DNA of 35,623 nt from JALZEG01 sp046263255 (GCA_046263255.1 JBHELD010000029.1:1-35623), one strand, 5' to 3'; shown: positions 8,401 to 16,533, counted from the first letter of the stretch. Numbers and translations are program-made. Notes: generated by a model not told the origin, from the sequence alone.

Positions 8401-9258
8401 TCAGCAGGGCACGCGGGGCGCGAGTATCTCGGCGTCGAAACCGTCGAGCGCGATATGGACGCAGACCGCGTTGTTGGAGTCGTTCGCCTCGACGAAGACG
8501 TCGTGCGGGTCGAGCTCGATCTCGAGGACGTACTGCCCGTCCGGCACCCCCGTGATCTCCACGAACTGGTCCGGCAGCGACGCCGGATAGACGTCCTGCC
8601 ACCCCGCGGAGACCCCGACGACCTGGAAACCGCGCGGGCCGTCGCGCTCTTCGGGCCCGAAGCACCGGTACTCGCCCTCGCCCCCCTCGTTCGGAGCGCT
8701 GCCGACCGGCGCGGTGTCCTCGGGGCAGAACCCGTTCTTGTCGCCGCGGGCGACGGGGGCCTCGCCCACGCGCCGGCCCGACGCGTCCGCCTTCCACAGC
8801 CGCGCGAGGTAGAAGTCCTGGACGTGGAAGTGCGCGTGGGTGGGATGGAGCTCAGAACGCACGGCGAAACGGTCGCGATACGATCCGTCGCTCCGGTAGA
8901 TCCGCTGCACGGCAGATATGCCGTCGTTCTTCGTGAATGTGTACGCGAGCTCGAGCGGACCTTTGCCGACGTTCCCGACGATCGCGTCGAACCGCAGGCA
9001 CCTCGCGGCACCCTTCCGGACGCGCTCCTCCGGATAGCAGCCGTCGACCAGCAGGGGTGCGTCTACGCCGAGGCCGAAGGAGACGCCGGTCGTCGGGCCG
9101 AGGACCTCCACGGGGGGCTGCGGAGCGAGATCGGGAAGCACGTAGGCCGGCAGGGCCCCCGCCGCGGCGCCGCACAGCACCAGCGACACGAGCGCGGCCG
9201 CCAGCGCCGCCCCAAGGGCGCGCTTCGCTCTTCGCGGTTGGCGTGCTCGCGGCCGCAT
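8401..9258 (-). CDS. Secreted lysyl-oxidase-like copper protein
   Basis: A 285-residue exported protein of the lysyl oxidase family, copper amine oxidases that turn Lys side chains into aldehydes. ATG at 9258 is preferred because it gives a clean signal peptide (RPRARQPRRAKR, then a hydrophobic Ala/Leu/Val stretch ending GAAAGA). An ATG 21 codons upstream is possible; neither has a good ribosome site. The copper motif THAHFHVQDF puts His at 141, 143 and 145, aligning with the HxHxH of animal enzymes. Both residues that form the LTQ cofactor in human LOX seem kept: Lys174 in DKNGFCPEDT and Tyr224 in WQDVYPASL. The C-terminal FVEITGVPDGQYVLEIELDP and EANDSNN blocks are also family-typical. Alignment was by eye. 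Confidence 0.85.
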   Translation of the reverse strand: MRPRARQPRRAKRALGAALAAALVSLVLCGAAAGALPAYVLPDLAPQPPVEVLGPTTGVSFGLGVDAPLLVDGCYPEERVRKGAARCLRFDAIVGNVGKGPLELAYTFTKNDGISAVQRIYRSDGSYRDRFAVRSELHPTHAHFHVQDFYLARLWKADASGRRVGEAPVARGDKNGFCPEDTAPVGSAPNEGGEGEYRCFGPEERDGPRGFQVVGVSAGWQDVYPASLPDQFVEITGVPDGQYVLEIELDPHDVFVEANDSNNAVCVHIALDGFDAEILAPRVPC

Positions 9259-9370
9259 CACGGGGAGCTTCGCCGCCGGGCCCGGGACGCCTGCACCGTT
9301 ACGCCGGGTGGCCGGCAGCATGGTCGTGCGCCGGATGCGTCGCCCGGTCGCGGCCGGCCGGTCCTGCCTC

Positions 9371-9769
9371 TCATGGCGAACGACCGTAGACCGAGACGTG
9401 GCTGCCGCTCGACGCGGTGAACGGCTCCCGCTGCCAGCTCCCCCACCGCTCCTTCAGCCGCAGCCCCGCGATCCGCGCCATCAGGTCCAGCTCGCTCGGC
9501 CACGCGCAGCGCGTGACGATCGGTTGCAGGAGGACGCGGTCGTCCGTCAGGCGCACGTGGTACTCCTCCAGGGTCTGAGCCGAGCGGTCGTGGCGTCCGA
9601 CGTCCAAGCGGACCTCGGCGACCCCGACCGCCTCTGCCTCGACGTACCGGCCGCGCGGCAGCTCGTGGAGGAACGACGGGACGATCGCTTCGACGACGAA
9701 GCACCCGTCGTCCGTCAGGTGCGCCGCCGCGTTCTCGAAGCACCCCACCTGGTCCTCCTGCCCCTCCAC
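9371..9769 (-). pseudogene. 5'-truncated SAM methyltransferase remnant
   Basis: About 130 codons matching only the C-terminal part of a class I methyltransferase: QEDQVGCFENAAAHLTDDG, LEEYHVRLTDDRVLL, the WPSELDLMARIAGLRLKERW block and HVSVYGR at the end. The first half, which should hold SAM motif I (GxGxG), is absent. Upstream of 9763 the frame continues as unrelated sequence, and no other minus-strand frame up to 10283 supplies the missing part. There is an in-frame GTG at 9769 but no ribosome site. As seen it cannot bind SAM normally. The family assignment rests on recall of this motif set. Confidence 0.65.
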
Positions 9770-9878
9770 CGGCGCATCCAGCCATACGCGGCGCGCGGCG
9801 TCAAACGCCGCAGTGTTACCGGTGCCCGGCCGGGGCGTAGTCGAACAGGAGGAGACGTGTCGATCGAGGGAGGACGCC

Positions 9879-10283
9879 GTGAACCGTTGGACGAGGGTCG
9901 TGGTCCCCTCCGTAGCTTTCTTGGTGCTGCTCGCCACCCCGGCGCCGGGCGCGCCGCGGGAGCGGACGGAGACCGTGCCGTACGACACCCCCGGAGCGCA
10001 CGTGCTGGACGTCGCGTGGGTCGAGGTGAACGGCGCACCCGAGGCCATGCCGCAACGCGGCGAGAAGACCGTCTCGGTCGCCCTTCAGGACGATTCGGGG
10101 CGGCCCGTCGCGGCGGTGCTGCACCAGGGCGACGCCGAGCTGGCCGAGTTCTGCGGCGAGATGGCGGAGCCGGTGCGCCTCGTAGGGCGCAAGGCGGTGC
10201 ACGTGCACGTCTACTCGGGCCCGGGTTGCTCCGACGTGAGCATCGCGACGCAAGGCACGGCGGCGTTCACGTTCGGCAGGTAG
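9879..10283 (+). CDS. Small secreted protein of unknown function
   Basis: A 134-residue protein with a signal peptide (NRWTRVV, then a hydrophobic VPSVAFLVLLA run, cleavage likely after PAPGA). The start is GTG at 9879, chosen for GGGAGG six bases upstream. The mature part is about 105 residues, strand-rich by eye, with exactly two cysteines (EFCGEM and GPGCSDV) that could pair outside the cell. There is no lipobox, anchor or catalytic motif. Strong G/C third positions support real coding. Its 3' end lies 6 nt from the convergent MFS gene. I do not recognise a family. Confidence 0.7.
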   Translation: MNRWTRVVVPSVAFLVLLATPAPGAPRERTETVPYDTPGAHVLDVAWVEVNGAPEAMPQRGEKTVSVALQDDSGRPVAAVLHQGDAELAEFCGEMAEPVRLVGRKAVHVHVYSGPGCSDVSIATQGTAAFTFGR

Positions 10284-10289
10284 CCGCGG

Positions 10290-11492
10290 CTACATCTCCC
10301 GCAGCCCCGGGTTCACCGCCGACGACAGCGCCGTGAGGACGTAGGCCCCCCCGAGCAGCAGGAACGTCGCGCGGAGCCCGATCCAGCCGATCAGCGCGCC
10401 GGCGGCGAGGCCCCCCAGCGGTATCGCCATCCACGAGAGCGCGCGGACGATCCCGAGCGCACGGCCGCGCATCTGCTCGGGTATCCGCTCGTAGAGGACC
10501 GCGCCGAGGATGCCGTTCAACGGGCCGGCCGCGGCCCCCGAGATCGCGCCGTGGACCAGGACCCACCACAGTGGGGGGAGGGCGCCCACTCCCAGGAAGA
10601 ACGAGCTGACGACGACGAAGCAGACGACGAGGGTGGTCCGGCGGGGCACACGGTCTCCCCACGCGGCGAACGCCAGCGACCCCGCCGCCGCGGCCGTTCC
10701 GATCACTCCGAGAAGGAGGCCCAGCGTGGGGGGGCTTTCCAGCACGCGCTCGGCGAACACCGGCAACCCGACGAACGCAAGCCCGGCGTCGAAAGCGTTC
10801 ATGGCGGCGACCAGGCCGATGACCGACATCAGGGCGACGTCGCGGCGGACGAACGCGTACCCCTCCCGCAGGTCCGCGAGGTACGTCGTCGCGGGCGTGC
10901 CCCGCTTCTCCTTCCGGGGGATCGCGGCCCCGACGACCACTGCCGAGAAGACGAACGTCGCCGCGTCGACCCACAGGACGTCCGCGGTGCCCGCAACCGC
11001 GATCAGCACTCCCGCGATCGGAGGTCCCGCCAGCGTCGCGATCCGGTCCACGGCGTTGAACAGGGCGGTCCCGCGGTCGAGAGACAACCCCGAGTCGCGG
11101 ACCAGGTCCGGCAGAAGCGCCGAGCGCGCGGTGTTGCCCGGGGAATCCAGGAGCGCACCGAGGAAGACGAGCACGAGCAGCTGCCAGAACTCGATCCCGG
11201 TCGTCCGGTGGAGCAGCGGGATCGCCGCGACCGCGAGCGCGCTCGCGACGTCGGCCGCGACGCTCGTCGTCCGGAACCCGAGCCGGTCCACCAGCGCACC
11301 GCCGAAGAGGCCGGCGATGACCGTCGGCAGGAACGTGAAGAACATCGTGACGCCGGTGCGGGAGGCGCTTCCGGTCGCCTCGAGGACGAACAGGGGGATC
11401 GCGACCAGCGCCATCTGGTTGCCCGCGATCGAGACGCCCTCGGCCGCGAGAAGCGCGACGAGAGGAAGCCGTCGTTTCTCCTCCGCCGCCAA
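10290..11492 (-). CDS. MFS transporter, probable drug/metabolite exporter (MFS_3/EntS type)
   Basis: A 400-residue major facilitator protein with about 12 hydrophobic segments. The first begins almost at once (LPLVALLAAEGVSIAGNQMA), as in the EntS/MFS_3 group. FGGALVDRLGFR between helices 2 and 3 is the usual loop motif, and AWGDRVPRRT is the matching loop in the second half. Proton-driven export of a small molecule is the usual role; the substrate is unknown. The start is TTG at 11492, since no ATG or GTG is in frame nearby; a TACGAT box lies 7 nt upstream. It lies 3' of a glycosyltransferase on the same strand and may export the product of that cluster (inference). Confidence 0.88.
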   Translation of the reverse strand: MAAEEKRRLPLVALLAAEGVSIAGNQMALVAIPLFVLEATGSASRTGVTMFFTFLPTVIAGLFGGALVDRLGFRTTSVAADVASALAVAAIPLLHRTTGIEFWQLLVLVFLGALLDSPGNTARSALLPDLVRDSGLSLDRGTALFNAVDRIATLAGPPIAGVLIAVAGTADVLWVDAATFVFSAVVVGAAIPRKEKRGTPATTYLADLREGYAFVRRDVALMSVIGLVAAMNAFDAGLAFVGLPVFAERVLESPPTLGLLLGVIGTAAAAGSLAFAAWGDRVPRRTTLVVCFVVVSSFFLGVGALPPLWWVLVHGAISGAAAGPLNGILGAVLYERIPEQMRGRALGIVRALSWMAIPLGGLAAGALIGWIGLRATFLLLGGAYVLTALSSAVNPGLREM

Positions 11493-11518
11493 GAGCCGGA
11501 TCGTATCCGACCCGGCTC
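11493..11518 (-). promoter_or_regulatory. Possible MFS promoter inside an inverted repeat
   Basis: GAGCCGG (11493-11499) and CCGGCTC (11512-11518) form 7-bp arms. The 12-nt centre contains TACGAT on the minus strand (11500-11505), 7 nt from the TTG start. As with the MBL gene, the -10-like box lies between the arms, which would suit an operator. A weak terminator for the upstream glycosyltransferase is the alternative. Confidence 0.35.
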
Positions 11519-11585
11519 CCGTCGCCCCCTTCGACGACGACGCGACGACAGGGGGTTTGGTCGACCTGAGGTCGGCAGATCTCCG

Positions 11586-12644
11586 TCAGCGGCGATCCGG
11601 GGGCCACGAACCCGACGCGCTGCGCAGCGCTCCGAAGAACGCGGTCGCCGTCTCCTCCCACGTCGGGAACGTCTGCGCGCGTTCGCGTGCGGCGTTGCCC
11701 AGCCGGCTCCGAAGCTCCACGTCCTGAGACAGCCGTCGAAGCGCGGCCGCCAGACCTGCCACGTCGTGCGGGTCGACCACGAGGCCCTCGTGCTCGTGCC
11801 GGGCGAGGTGAGGGAGGTTGCCGGCGCGCCAGCCGACGACCGGCAGGCCTGCGGCCATAGCCTCCGCGTAGGCGGTGCCGTACGGCTCCTTGAGGCTCGG
11901 CATGACGAACACGTCGGCGTCGCGGTACAGGGCGGCGACGCGCTCCTTCGGCACGACGCCGTGCACGACCACGCGGTCGGCCACGGTCGAGATCCTCCGC
12001 CGGACGCGGCGCGCGTAGCGCGCCTGCACGTGGTCGTCGCCGACGAGGTGGAGCGTGGCGGCGCGGTCGTCGAGCTGTGCGAACGCGTCGAGGAGCTCGA
12101 CGATCCCCTTGCGCGGGACCCAGTTCCCGACGCAGAGGAACGCCGCGGCCCGCCCCCGGCGTAGGTCCGACACGGCGGGATCGGGCGCGGCCGCGACGTC
12201 TCGGCCGGGCGCGATCACGCGGACGTCGTGATGCAGGTCGCGCAGGTCTTCGGCGAGGGCGTCGCTCGCCACGAGGAGCACGCGCATGTGGCGGTAGGCG
12301 AGCCTGTCGAGCCGCGCCTGCAGCCGCGTGCGCAGCGGCCCGTGGTCGATCCCGCCGGGCCCCTGGTGAAGCATCCCCACGACCGGCCGCCTCGCGCGCC
12401 CGAGCCACGGCCCGGCGTATGCGGCGGCGATGCTGTCGACGACGACCACGTCGGCGGCGGAAACCGCGGTCAGGACGTCACGTCCCGAGGCCGCGGGGAG
12501 CGGGAACGGCCGCCCCGGAAACGACACGAAGCCAAAGTCAGCACCGTGCCGCGGAGCCGCGCCCGCGAGCCGGCGGTGGTAGAGATAGCCGCCGGTCTGC
12601 GTTCCGGGATCGCCGAGCGTCACGAGGGAGACCCGCATGCGCAT
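11586..12644 (-). CDS. Glycosyltransferase, GT4 family (GT-B fold)
   Basis: A retaining nucleotide-sugar glycosyltransferase of 352 residues, soluble or peripheral. The acceptor-side N-terminal domain carries GGYLYHRRL. The donor domain begins near AFLCVGNWVPRKGI and holds the GT4 E-x7-E motif EPYGTAYAE followed by AMAAGLPVVGWRAGNLPHL. Sugar and acceptor cannot be read from sequence. Two start codons are possible: ATG at 12644, or the ATG two codons later (12638), which is better spaced from AGGTGA. Either lies on top of the start of the divergent glycosyltransferase, and the gene reads toward the MFS exporter. Confidence 0.9.
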   Translation of the reverse strand: MRMRVSLVTLGDPGTQTGGYLYHRRLAGAAPRHGADFGFVSFPGRPFPLPAASGRDVLTAVSAADVVVVDSIAAAYAGPWLGRARRPVVGMLHQGPGGIDHGPLRTRLQARLDRLAYRHMRVLLVASDALAEDLRDLHHDVRVIAPGRDVAAAPDPAVSDLRRGRAAAFLCVGNWVPRKGIVELLDAFAQLDDRAATLHLVGDDHVQARYARRVRRRISTVADRVVVHGVVPKERVAALYRDADVFVMPSLKEPYGTAYAEAMAAGLPVVGWRAGNLPHLARHEHEGLVVDPHDVAGLAAALRRLSQDVELRSRLGNAARERAQTFPTWEETATAFFGALRSASGSWPPDRR

Positions 12645-13728
12645 CGTTCACCTATCCCCGACGGCATTCGGCGCGGACGGCCTCTTCGGGGGTGGCGAGC
12701 GGTACCCGGTCGAGCTCGCTCGCGCGCTCGCGCGCCACGTCGAGTGCAAGCTCGTCACGTTCGGCCGCCGCCCCGCGTCGTATCGCGACGAGTCCCTCGA
12801 GGTGCGGGTGCTCGAGCGAGGCGTCCTGCTGCGAGGGCATCCCGCGCATCCCGTCCCCCGCGGTGTGGCGCGCGAGCTGAGAGGCGCCGACCTGCTCCAC
12901 GCGCACCACCTGCGCGCGCTCCCGACGCGCGTCGCCGCGGTCGTCGCGTCGCTCTCCGGACGCGCGCGCGTCGTGACCGACCACGGCTTGGGACCTGGGC
13001 GATGGCCGCGCGCCGACGCGCGTATCTTCGACCATTTCCTCACCGTCTCACGTTATTCGGCACAGACGCTGTCGGCTCCGGCGTCGAAGACGACGGTGAT
13101 ATACGGCGGCGCGGATACCGAACGGTTCCATCCCGAACCCGCAACGCGCCGCGCGGGCGTTCTGTTCGTGGGACGGCTGACCCCGCACAAGGGCGTCGAC
13201 CGCCTCATCCAGGCTCTGCCACACGGTGCGACCCTCACGATCGCGGGGGCCTGGAGCGACGACGCGCGGCCGCCCGAGACCGGCTACCCCGCCCTGCTCC
13301 GGCGGCTCGCGGCGTCGCGCGACGTGCGGTTCCTGGGCGCGGTCGCCGAGACCGACCTCCCGGCGCTGTACCGGCGGGCGCGGGTGCTCGTTCTGCCCTC
13401 CGTGGAGCGAACGTGCTATGGGAGGCACGTCGCCATCCCGGAGCTCCTCGGGCTCGCATTGCTCGAGGCTATGGCCAGCGGCACCCCCGTCGTCGCGTCT
13501 CGAGTCGGGGGCCTCCCCGAGGTCGTGGTGGACGGCGTCACCGGTTTCGTCGTCGAGCCCGGCGACTCGGCGCAGCTGCGGACCCGCCTCGAGCAGCTGC
13601 TCGGCGACGACCGGCTGCTGGCGGAGATGAGCGGGAACGCGCGGCGGCACGTCGAGGAGAGGTTCACCTGGGAACGCTGCGCAGACCGGTGTCTGCCGGT
13701 CTACGACGAGCTGACCCGCGCGCGGTAG
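12637..13728 (+). CDS. Glycosyltransferase, GT4 family (GT-B fold)
   Basis: A 363-residue GT4 enzyme. GGGERYPVELARALARHVE near the N-terminus is the typical glycine-rich entry of GT-B enzymes. VLFVGRLTPHKGVDRLIQAL opens the donor domain, and ELLGLALLE (E-x7-E) with MASGTPVVASRVGGLPE completes it. There is no signal peptide or membrane helix. ATG at 12637 has GAGGGAG 7 nt upstream. The start codon shares an 8-bp palindrome with the divergent glycosyltransferase. The 3' end overlaps the PTPS-like gene by 28 bp, head to head. With its twin it probably adds successive sugars to the product of the adjacent GTP-derived pathway (inference). Confidence 0.92.
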   Translation: MRIVHLSPTAFGADGLFGGGERYPVELARALARHVECKLVTFGRRPASYRDESLEVRVLERGVLLRGHPAHPVPRGVARELRGADLLHAHHLRALPTRVAAVVASLSGRARVVTDHGLGPGRWPRADARIFDHFLTVSRYSAQTLSAPASKTTVIYGGADTERFHPEPATRRAGVLFVGRLTPHKGVDRLIQALPHGATLTIAGAWSDDARPPETGYPALLRRLAASRDVRFLGAVAETDLPALYRRARVLVLPSVERTCYGRHVAIPELLGLALLEAMASGTPVVASRVGGLPEVVVDGVTGFVVEPGDSAQLRTRLEQLLGDDRLLAEMSGNARRHVEERFTWERCADRCLPVYDELTRAR

Positions 13729-14078
13729 CCGCCGAACGCGACCGGCGATTCCCACGCGCGCACTGCCAGGTCCGCGTCGAGCTCGAGGTGCGACGAGAGC
13801 TCTTCGTGTACCCACCGAGCCAGGACCTCCACCGTGACGGCCTCGGCTCCCGGAGGTCGGATGACCTCGAGGTTCTGGCCGGCCACGCGGCCCACGACCT
13901 TCTCCAACGCCGCCTCGAGCAGGTCGAGGTCGCAGACCATACCGAGGTCGTCGACGTCCGGACGCGACACGACCACGTCGACCCTGTAGTCGTGCGAGTG
14001 CAGCGTTCCCTCCGGCCCGTCGGCGCCCGGCATCACGTGCCACGCGACGAACCCCCTCGAGAGACCGACCTCGTACAT
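13701..14078 (-). CDS. 6-pyruvoyl-tetrahydropterin synthase / QueD-like protein, divergent
   Basis: A 125-residue T-fold protein. The zinc His triad is preserved: H14 (FVAWH) and H27/H29 in LHSHDY. C-terminal Glu110 in AWESP matches the pterin-binding Glu of the family, and VTVEVLARW matches the usual PTxENLA helix. The nucleophilic Cys four residues before the first His of HxH is replaced by Glu23 (EGTLHSH). This is reminiscent of PTPS-III enzymes, which use an ExxxHGH motif. The usual LDHxxLN segment with its catalytic His is also lost (VAGQNLE). A different reaction on a pterin-like or pyrimidine substrate is therefore likely. It sits 3 nt after the dehydrogenase on the same strand. Confidence 0.85.
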   Translation of the reverse strand: MYEVGLSRGFVAWHVMPGADGPEGTLHSHDYRVDVVVSRPDVDDLGMVCDLDLLEAALEKVVGRVAGQNLEVIRPPGAEAVTVEVLARWVHEELSSHLELDADLAVRAWESPVAFGGYRARVSSS

Positions 14079-14081
14079 CTG

Positions 14082-15083
14082 TCAGGACCGCTCGTACGCC
14101 AGCGCGACGTGCATGACGTCGCCGTCGCCCCGGTCGAGCATCCTGAACGCTTCCGGCGCGCGCTCGAAAGGGACCTCGTGGGTCGCGAGCCTCTTGAGCG
14201 GAAGCTCCGCCAGCAGCGCTGCCGCGCGCTTCCTCCTCCGCTCGATCGTCCAGCGCGCGGACAGCCGCGCCGGGATGGTCGAGACCTGGGTGCTGCGGAT
14301 CGTCAGGCGACGGCGGTGGAAGTCCCTCCCGAGCGCGAGCGTGACCGGCTTCGTGCCGTACCACGAGGCGACCAGAGCCGTCCCCTCGTGCGCGAGCAGG
14401 GGCAGCGACGACGCGAGCGCGGCCGGGTTCCCGCTCGCCTCCACGACCACAGGGACGCCGTGCCCCGCCGTCAGCGACGCGACGCGATCGGGGGCTGCGT
14501 CGGGAGCGACGGCCTCGACGTCGACGTCTCCCGCCAGGAGACGCCGCGCCCGGACGGGATCCACGCCGACGACCCGCGCTCCGGCGCGCTGCAGCAGCAG
14601 CGCGGTCAGGAGCCCGACGCTGCCGAGCCCGGTCACGACCACGGGGTCGGCGAACGCGTCGCCTACGTCGAGCGTGATCTGGAGGGCGGTCTCGACCAGC
14701 GGGAGCATCGTCGCGAGACGCGCGTCGGCGGCGGGAACGGGCACCGCGTCCGCGGGACGGCATACGAGCCGGTCCTGGTGCGGATGCAGCACCGCGACGA
14801 CCGTCCCGGGGCCGACGGCGGCGTTCGACCGCTCGACGATCCCGACACAGCCGTATCCGTAGCGGAACGGGTAGGAGAACGTCTGCGTGAGGGTCCCGAT
14901 CTCCTCGTCCAACGGCAGGTCGGGGTCGATCTGGCCGCGGTATGCAAGGAGCTCGGTGCCCGTGCTGATCCCGGAATACAGCGTCCGGACGACGATCTCA
15001 TCCGCCCGCGGCTCTGCGAGCTCCAGCTCCACCAGGCGGACGTCGCGAGGAGCCGCGAACTCGAGCGCGCGGGCGCGTATCAC
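14082..15083 (-). CDS. MDR-superfamily dehydrogenase lacking the usual zinc sites
   Basis: A medium-chain dehydrogenase/reductase of 333 residues. The N-terminal GroES-like domain has SGISTGTELLAYRG (about 37-50). Where zinc alcohol dehydrogenases have GHExxG it reads GYGCVG (76-81), and the four-Cys structural zinc loop is absent. The cofactor domain carries VVVTGLGSVGLLTALLLQRAG (GLGSVG at 152-157), followed by GVDPVRARR. That suits NAD(P)H, but the reaction is unknown. GTG start at 15083, with GGGAGG 11 nt upstream. It is the first gene of a two-gene minus-strand unit with the PTPS-like gene, divergent from ribA-ribD across 69 nt. Confidence 0.88.
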   Translation of the reverse strand: MIRARALEFAAPRDVRLVELELAEPRADEIVVRTLYSGISTGTELLAYRGQIDPDLPLDEEIGTLTQTFSYPFRYGYGCVGIVERSNAAVGPGTVVAVLHPHQDRLVCRPADAVPVPAADARLATMLPLVETALQITLDVGDAFADPVVVTGLGSVGLLTALLLQRAGARVVGVDPVRARRLLAGDVDVEAVAPDAAPDRVASLTAGHGVPVVVEASGNPAALASSLPLLAHEGTALVASWYGTKPVTLALGRDFHRRRLTIRSTQVSTIPARLSARWTIERRRKRAAALLAELPLKRLATHEVPFERAPEAFRMLDRGDGDVMHVALAYERS

Positions 15084-15152
15084 GCGTGACGTAGCCTCCC
15101 AATCACGAGTCGCAGCGGACGGTCATCGTCTCACGAAAGGCATCGTGGCGAG

Positions 15153-16529
15153 ATGGGAGCTTCTCACGTAGCGCGGGTGCAGCTACCTACGGCCTTCGGA
15201 ACCTTCGACCTGAGGGCGTTCGAGACCCCGGCGGGCTTCGTCCACCTCGCATTGATCGCAGGAGACGTCGGCGAAGGGACCTCCGTTCTCACCCGCGTCC
15301 ACTCCGAGTGCCTCACGGGCGACGCGCTCGGCTCGCTGCGCTGTGACTGCGGGGTGCAGCTCGCGGCGGCGCTGCGGGCGATCCGCGCCGAGGGCACCGG
15401 GATCCTGCTGTACGTGACCGGGCACGAGGGCCGCGGCATCGGCCTCGTCGACAAGCTGCGTGCCTACCTCGAACAAGACCGCGGCGCCGACACGCTGGAC
15501 GCGAACCTGCACCTGGGGCTGCCCGTGGACAGGCGCGACTACTCGGAGGCCGCGGACGTCCTGAAGCAGGTGGGCGTCCGTTCGGTACGGCTGATGACGA
15601 ACAACCCCCGAAAGGTCGCGGGTCTGGCCGCGTCCGGCATAGAGGTGGAGTCGGTGCTCGCCCTTCCGGTCGCCGCGAACGGCCGGACCATCCGCTATCT
15701 CGAGACGAAGCGCGACCGCCTCGGCCACGGGAACCCGCTGGGACCGCCCCCGCAGGAGATCCTGACGCCGGCTCCCGACGTCTCGTCGCTCATCGGACCC
15801 GCCACGCCGCACGCGGAGCGGCCGTTCGTAGTGGTCAAGTACGCGCAGTCGCTCGACGGCCGGATCGCGACCGCGACGGGCGACTCCCGCTGGATCAGCA
15901 GCGACGACGAGCGGGCGATGTCGCACGCGATGAGGGCGCGCTGCGACGCGGTCATGGTCGGGGTCGGCACGGTTCTGAGCGACGACCCACGCCTGACGGT
16001 CCGCCTCGTCGCGGGTCCCTCACCGGCGCGGGTCGTCCTGGACTCGAGGCTGCGGGCGGACCTCGGCCGCCACGTCTTCGACGACGGCGCTCCCACGGTG
16101 GTCGTGACGACGGACCGGTCGCCTGCGGAGCGGCGCGCGGAGCTGCGGCGACGTGACGTCGCCGTCCACGTCGTACCCGCGGGTCGCGGAGGCGTCGACG
16201 TGCGCGCCGCCCTCGAGCTGCTCGCGGAGCTCGGGATCACGTCTCTGCTGGTGGAGGGTGGGCAGCGCGTGATCACGTCGCTCCTCGCGGCGCGTTGCGT
16301 GGACCGCGCCGTCGTCGCGATCGCCCCGATCGTCCTCGGTAGCGGGATCGACAGCGTGGCCGATCTCGGGATCGAGCGGGTCGAGGACGGGGTGACGTTG
16401 GCGAACCGAGCCGTGGTCCTCGCCGGAGCCGACGTCGTCGTCGCGGGCGACGTCGCGCATCCTCCCGACCGGCGCGGGGACGTCGCGGCCACACGTCTCG
16501 CACCGCGTTCGGCCACCGCCCTCGGGTAG
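15153..16529 (+). CDS. ribA: Fused GTP cyclohydrolase II - RibD-type pyrimidine reductase
   Basis: Residues about 8-195 are GTP cyclohydrolase II. The zinc Cys are C53, C64 and C66 in CLTGDALGSLRCDCG, then come HEGRGIGL, Tyr105 in KLRAYLEQD (equivalent to catalytic Tyr105 of E. coli RibA), and MTNNPRKV. Residues about 224-445 are the RibD C-terminal reductase: VVVKYAQSLDGRIATATGDS, GVGTVLSDDPRLTVR and LLVEGGQRVITSLL. The RibD deaminase domain is missing, and no ribB, ribE or ribH is nearby. Ring opening of GTP followed by direct NADPH reduction of the ribosyl group, as in fungal and archaeal riboflavin synthesis, is the simplest reading. ATG at 15153 lacks a strong ribosome site. It reads into the FkbM gene 4 nt later. 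Confidence 0.93.
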   Translation: MGASHVARVQLPTAFGTFDLRAFETPAGFVHLALIAGDVGEGTSVLTRVHSECLTGDALGSLRCDCGVQLAAALRAIRAEGTGILLYVTGHEGRGIGLVDKLRAYLEQDRGADTLDANLHLGLPVDRRDYSEAADVLKQVGVRSVRLMTNNPRKVAGLAASGIEVESVLALPVAANGRTIRYLETKRDRLGHGNPLGPPPQEILTPAPDVSSLIGPATPHAERPFVVVKYAQSLDGRIATATGDSRWISSDDERAMSHAMRARCDAVMVGVGTVLSDDPRLTVRLVAGPSPARVVLDSRLRADLGRHVFDDGAPTVVVTTDRSPAERRAELRRRDVAVHVVPAGRGGVDVRAALELLAELGITSLLVEGGQRVITSLLAARCVDRAVVAIAPIVLGSGIDSVADLGIERVEDGVTLANRAVVLAGADVVVAGDVAHPPDRRGDVAATRLAPRSATALG

Positions 16530-16533
16530 ACCG

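Noticed and set aside
9815..10253. Minus-strand frame opposite the small secreted protein, tested as the missing half of the truncated methyltransferase
   Set aside because: It contains no SAM-binding motif and its composition is that of a shadow frame.
13048..14763. 571-codon minus-strand frame across the glycosyltransferase and MDR region
   Set aside because: It passes through two genes in other frames and lacks any family motif; real genes on both strands explain the region.
15084..15152. FMN riboswitch before the ribA-ribD fusion
   Set aside because: The gap is only 69 nt and shows none of the conserved FMN-element segments.
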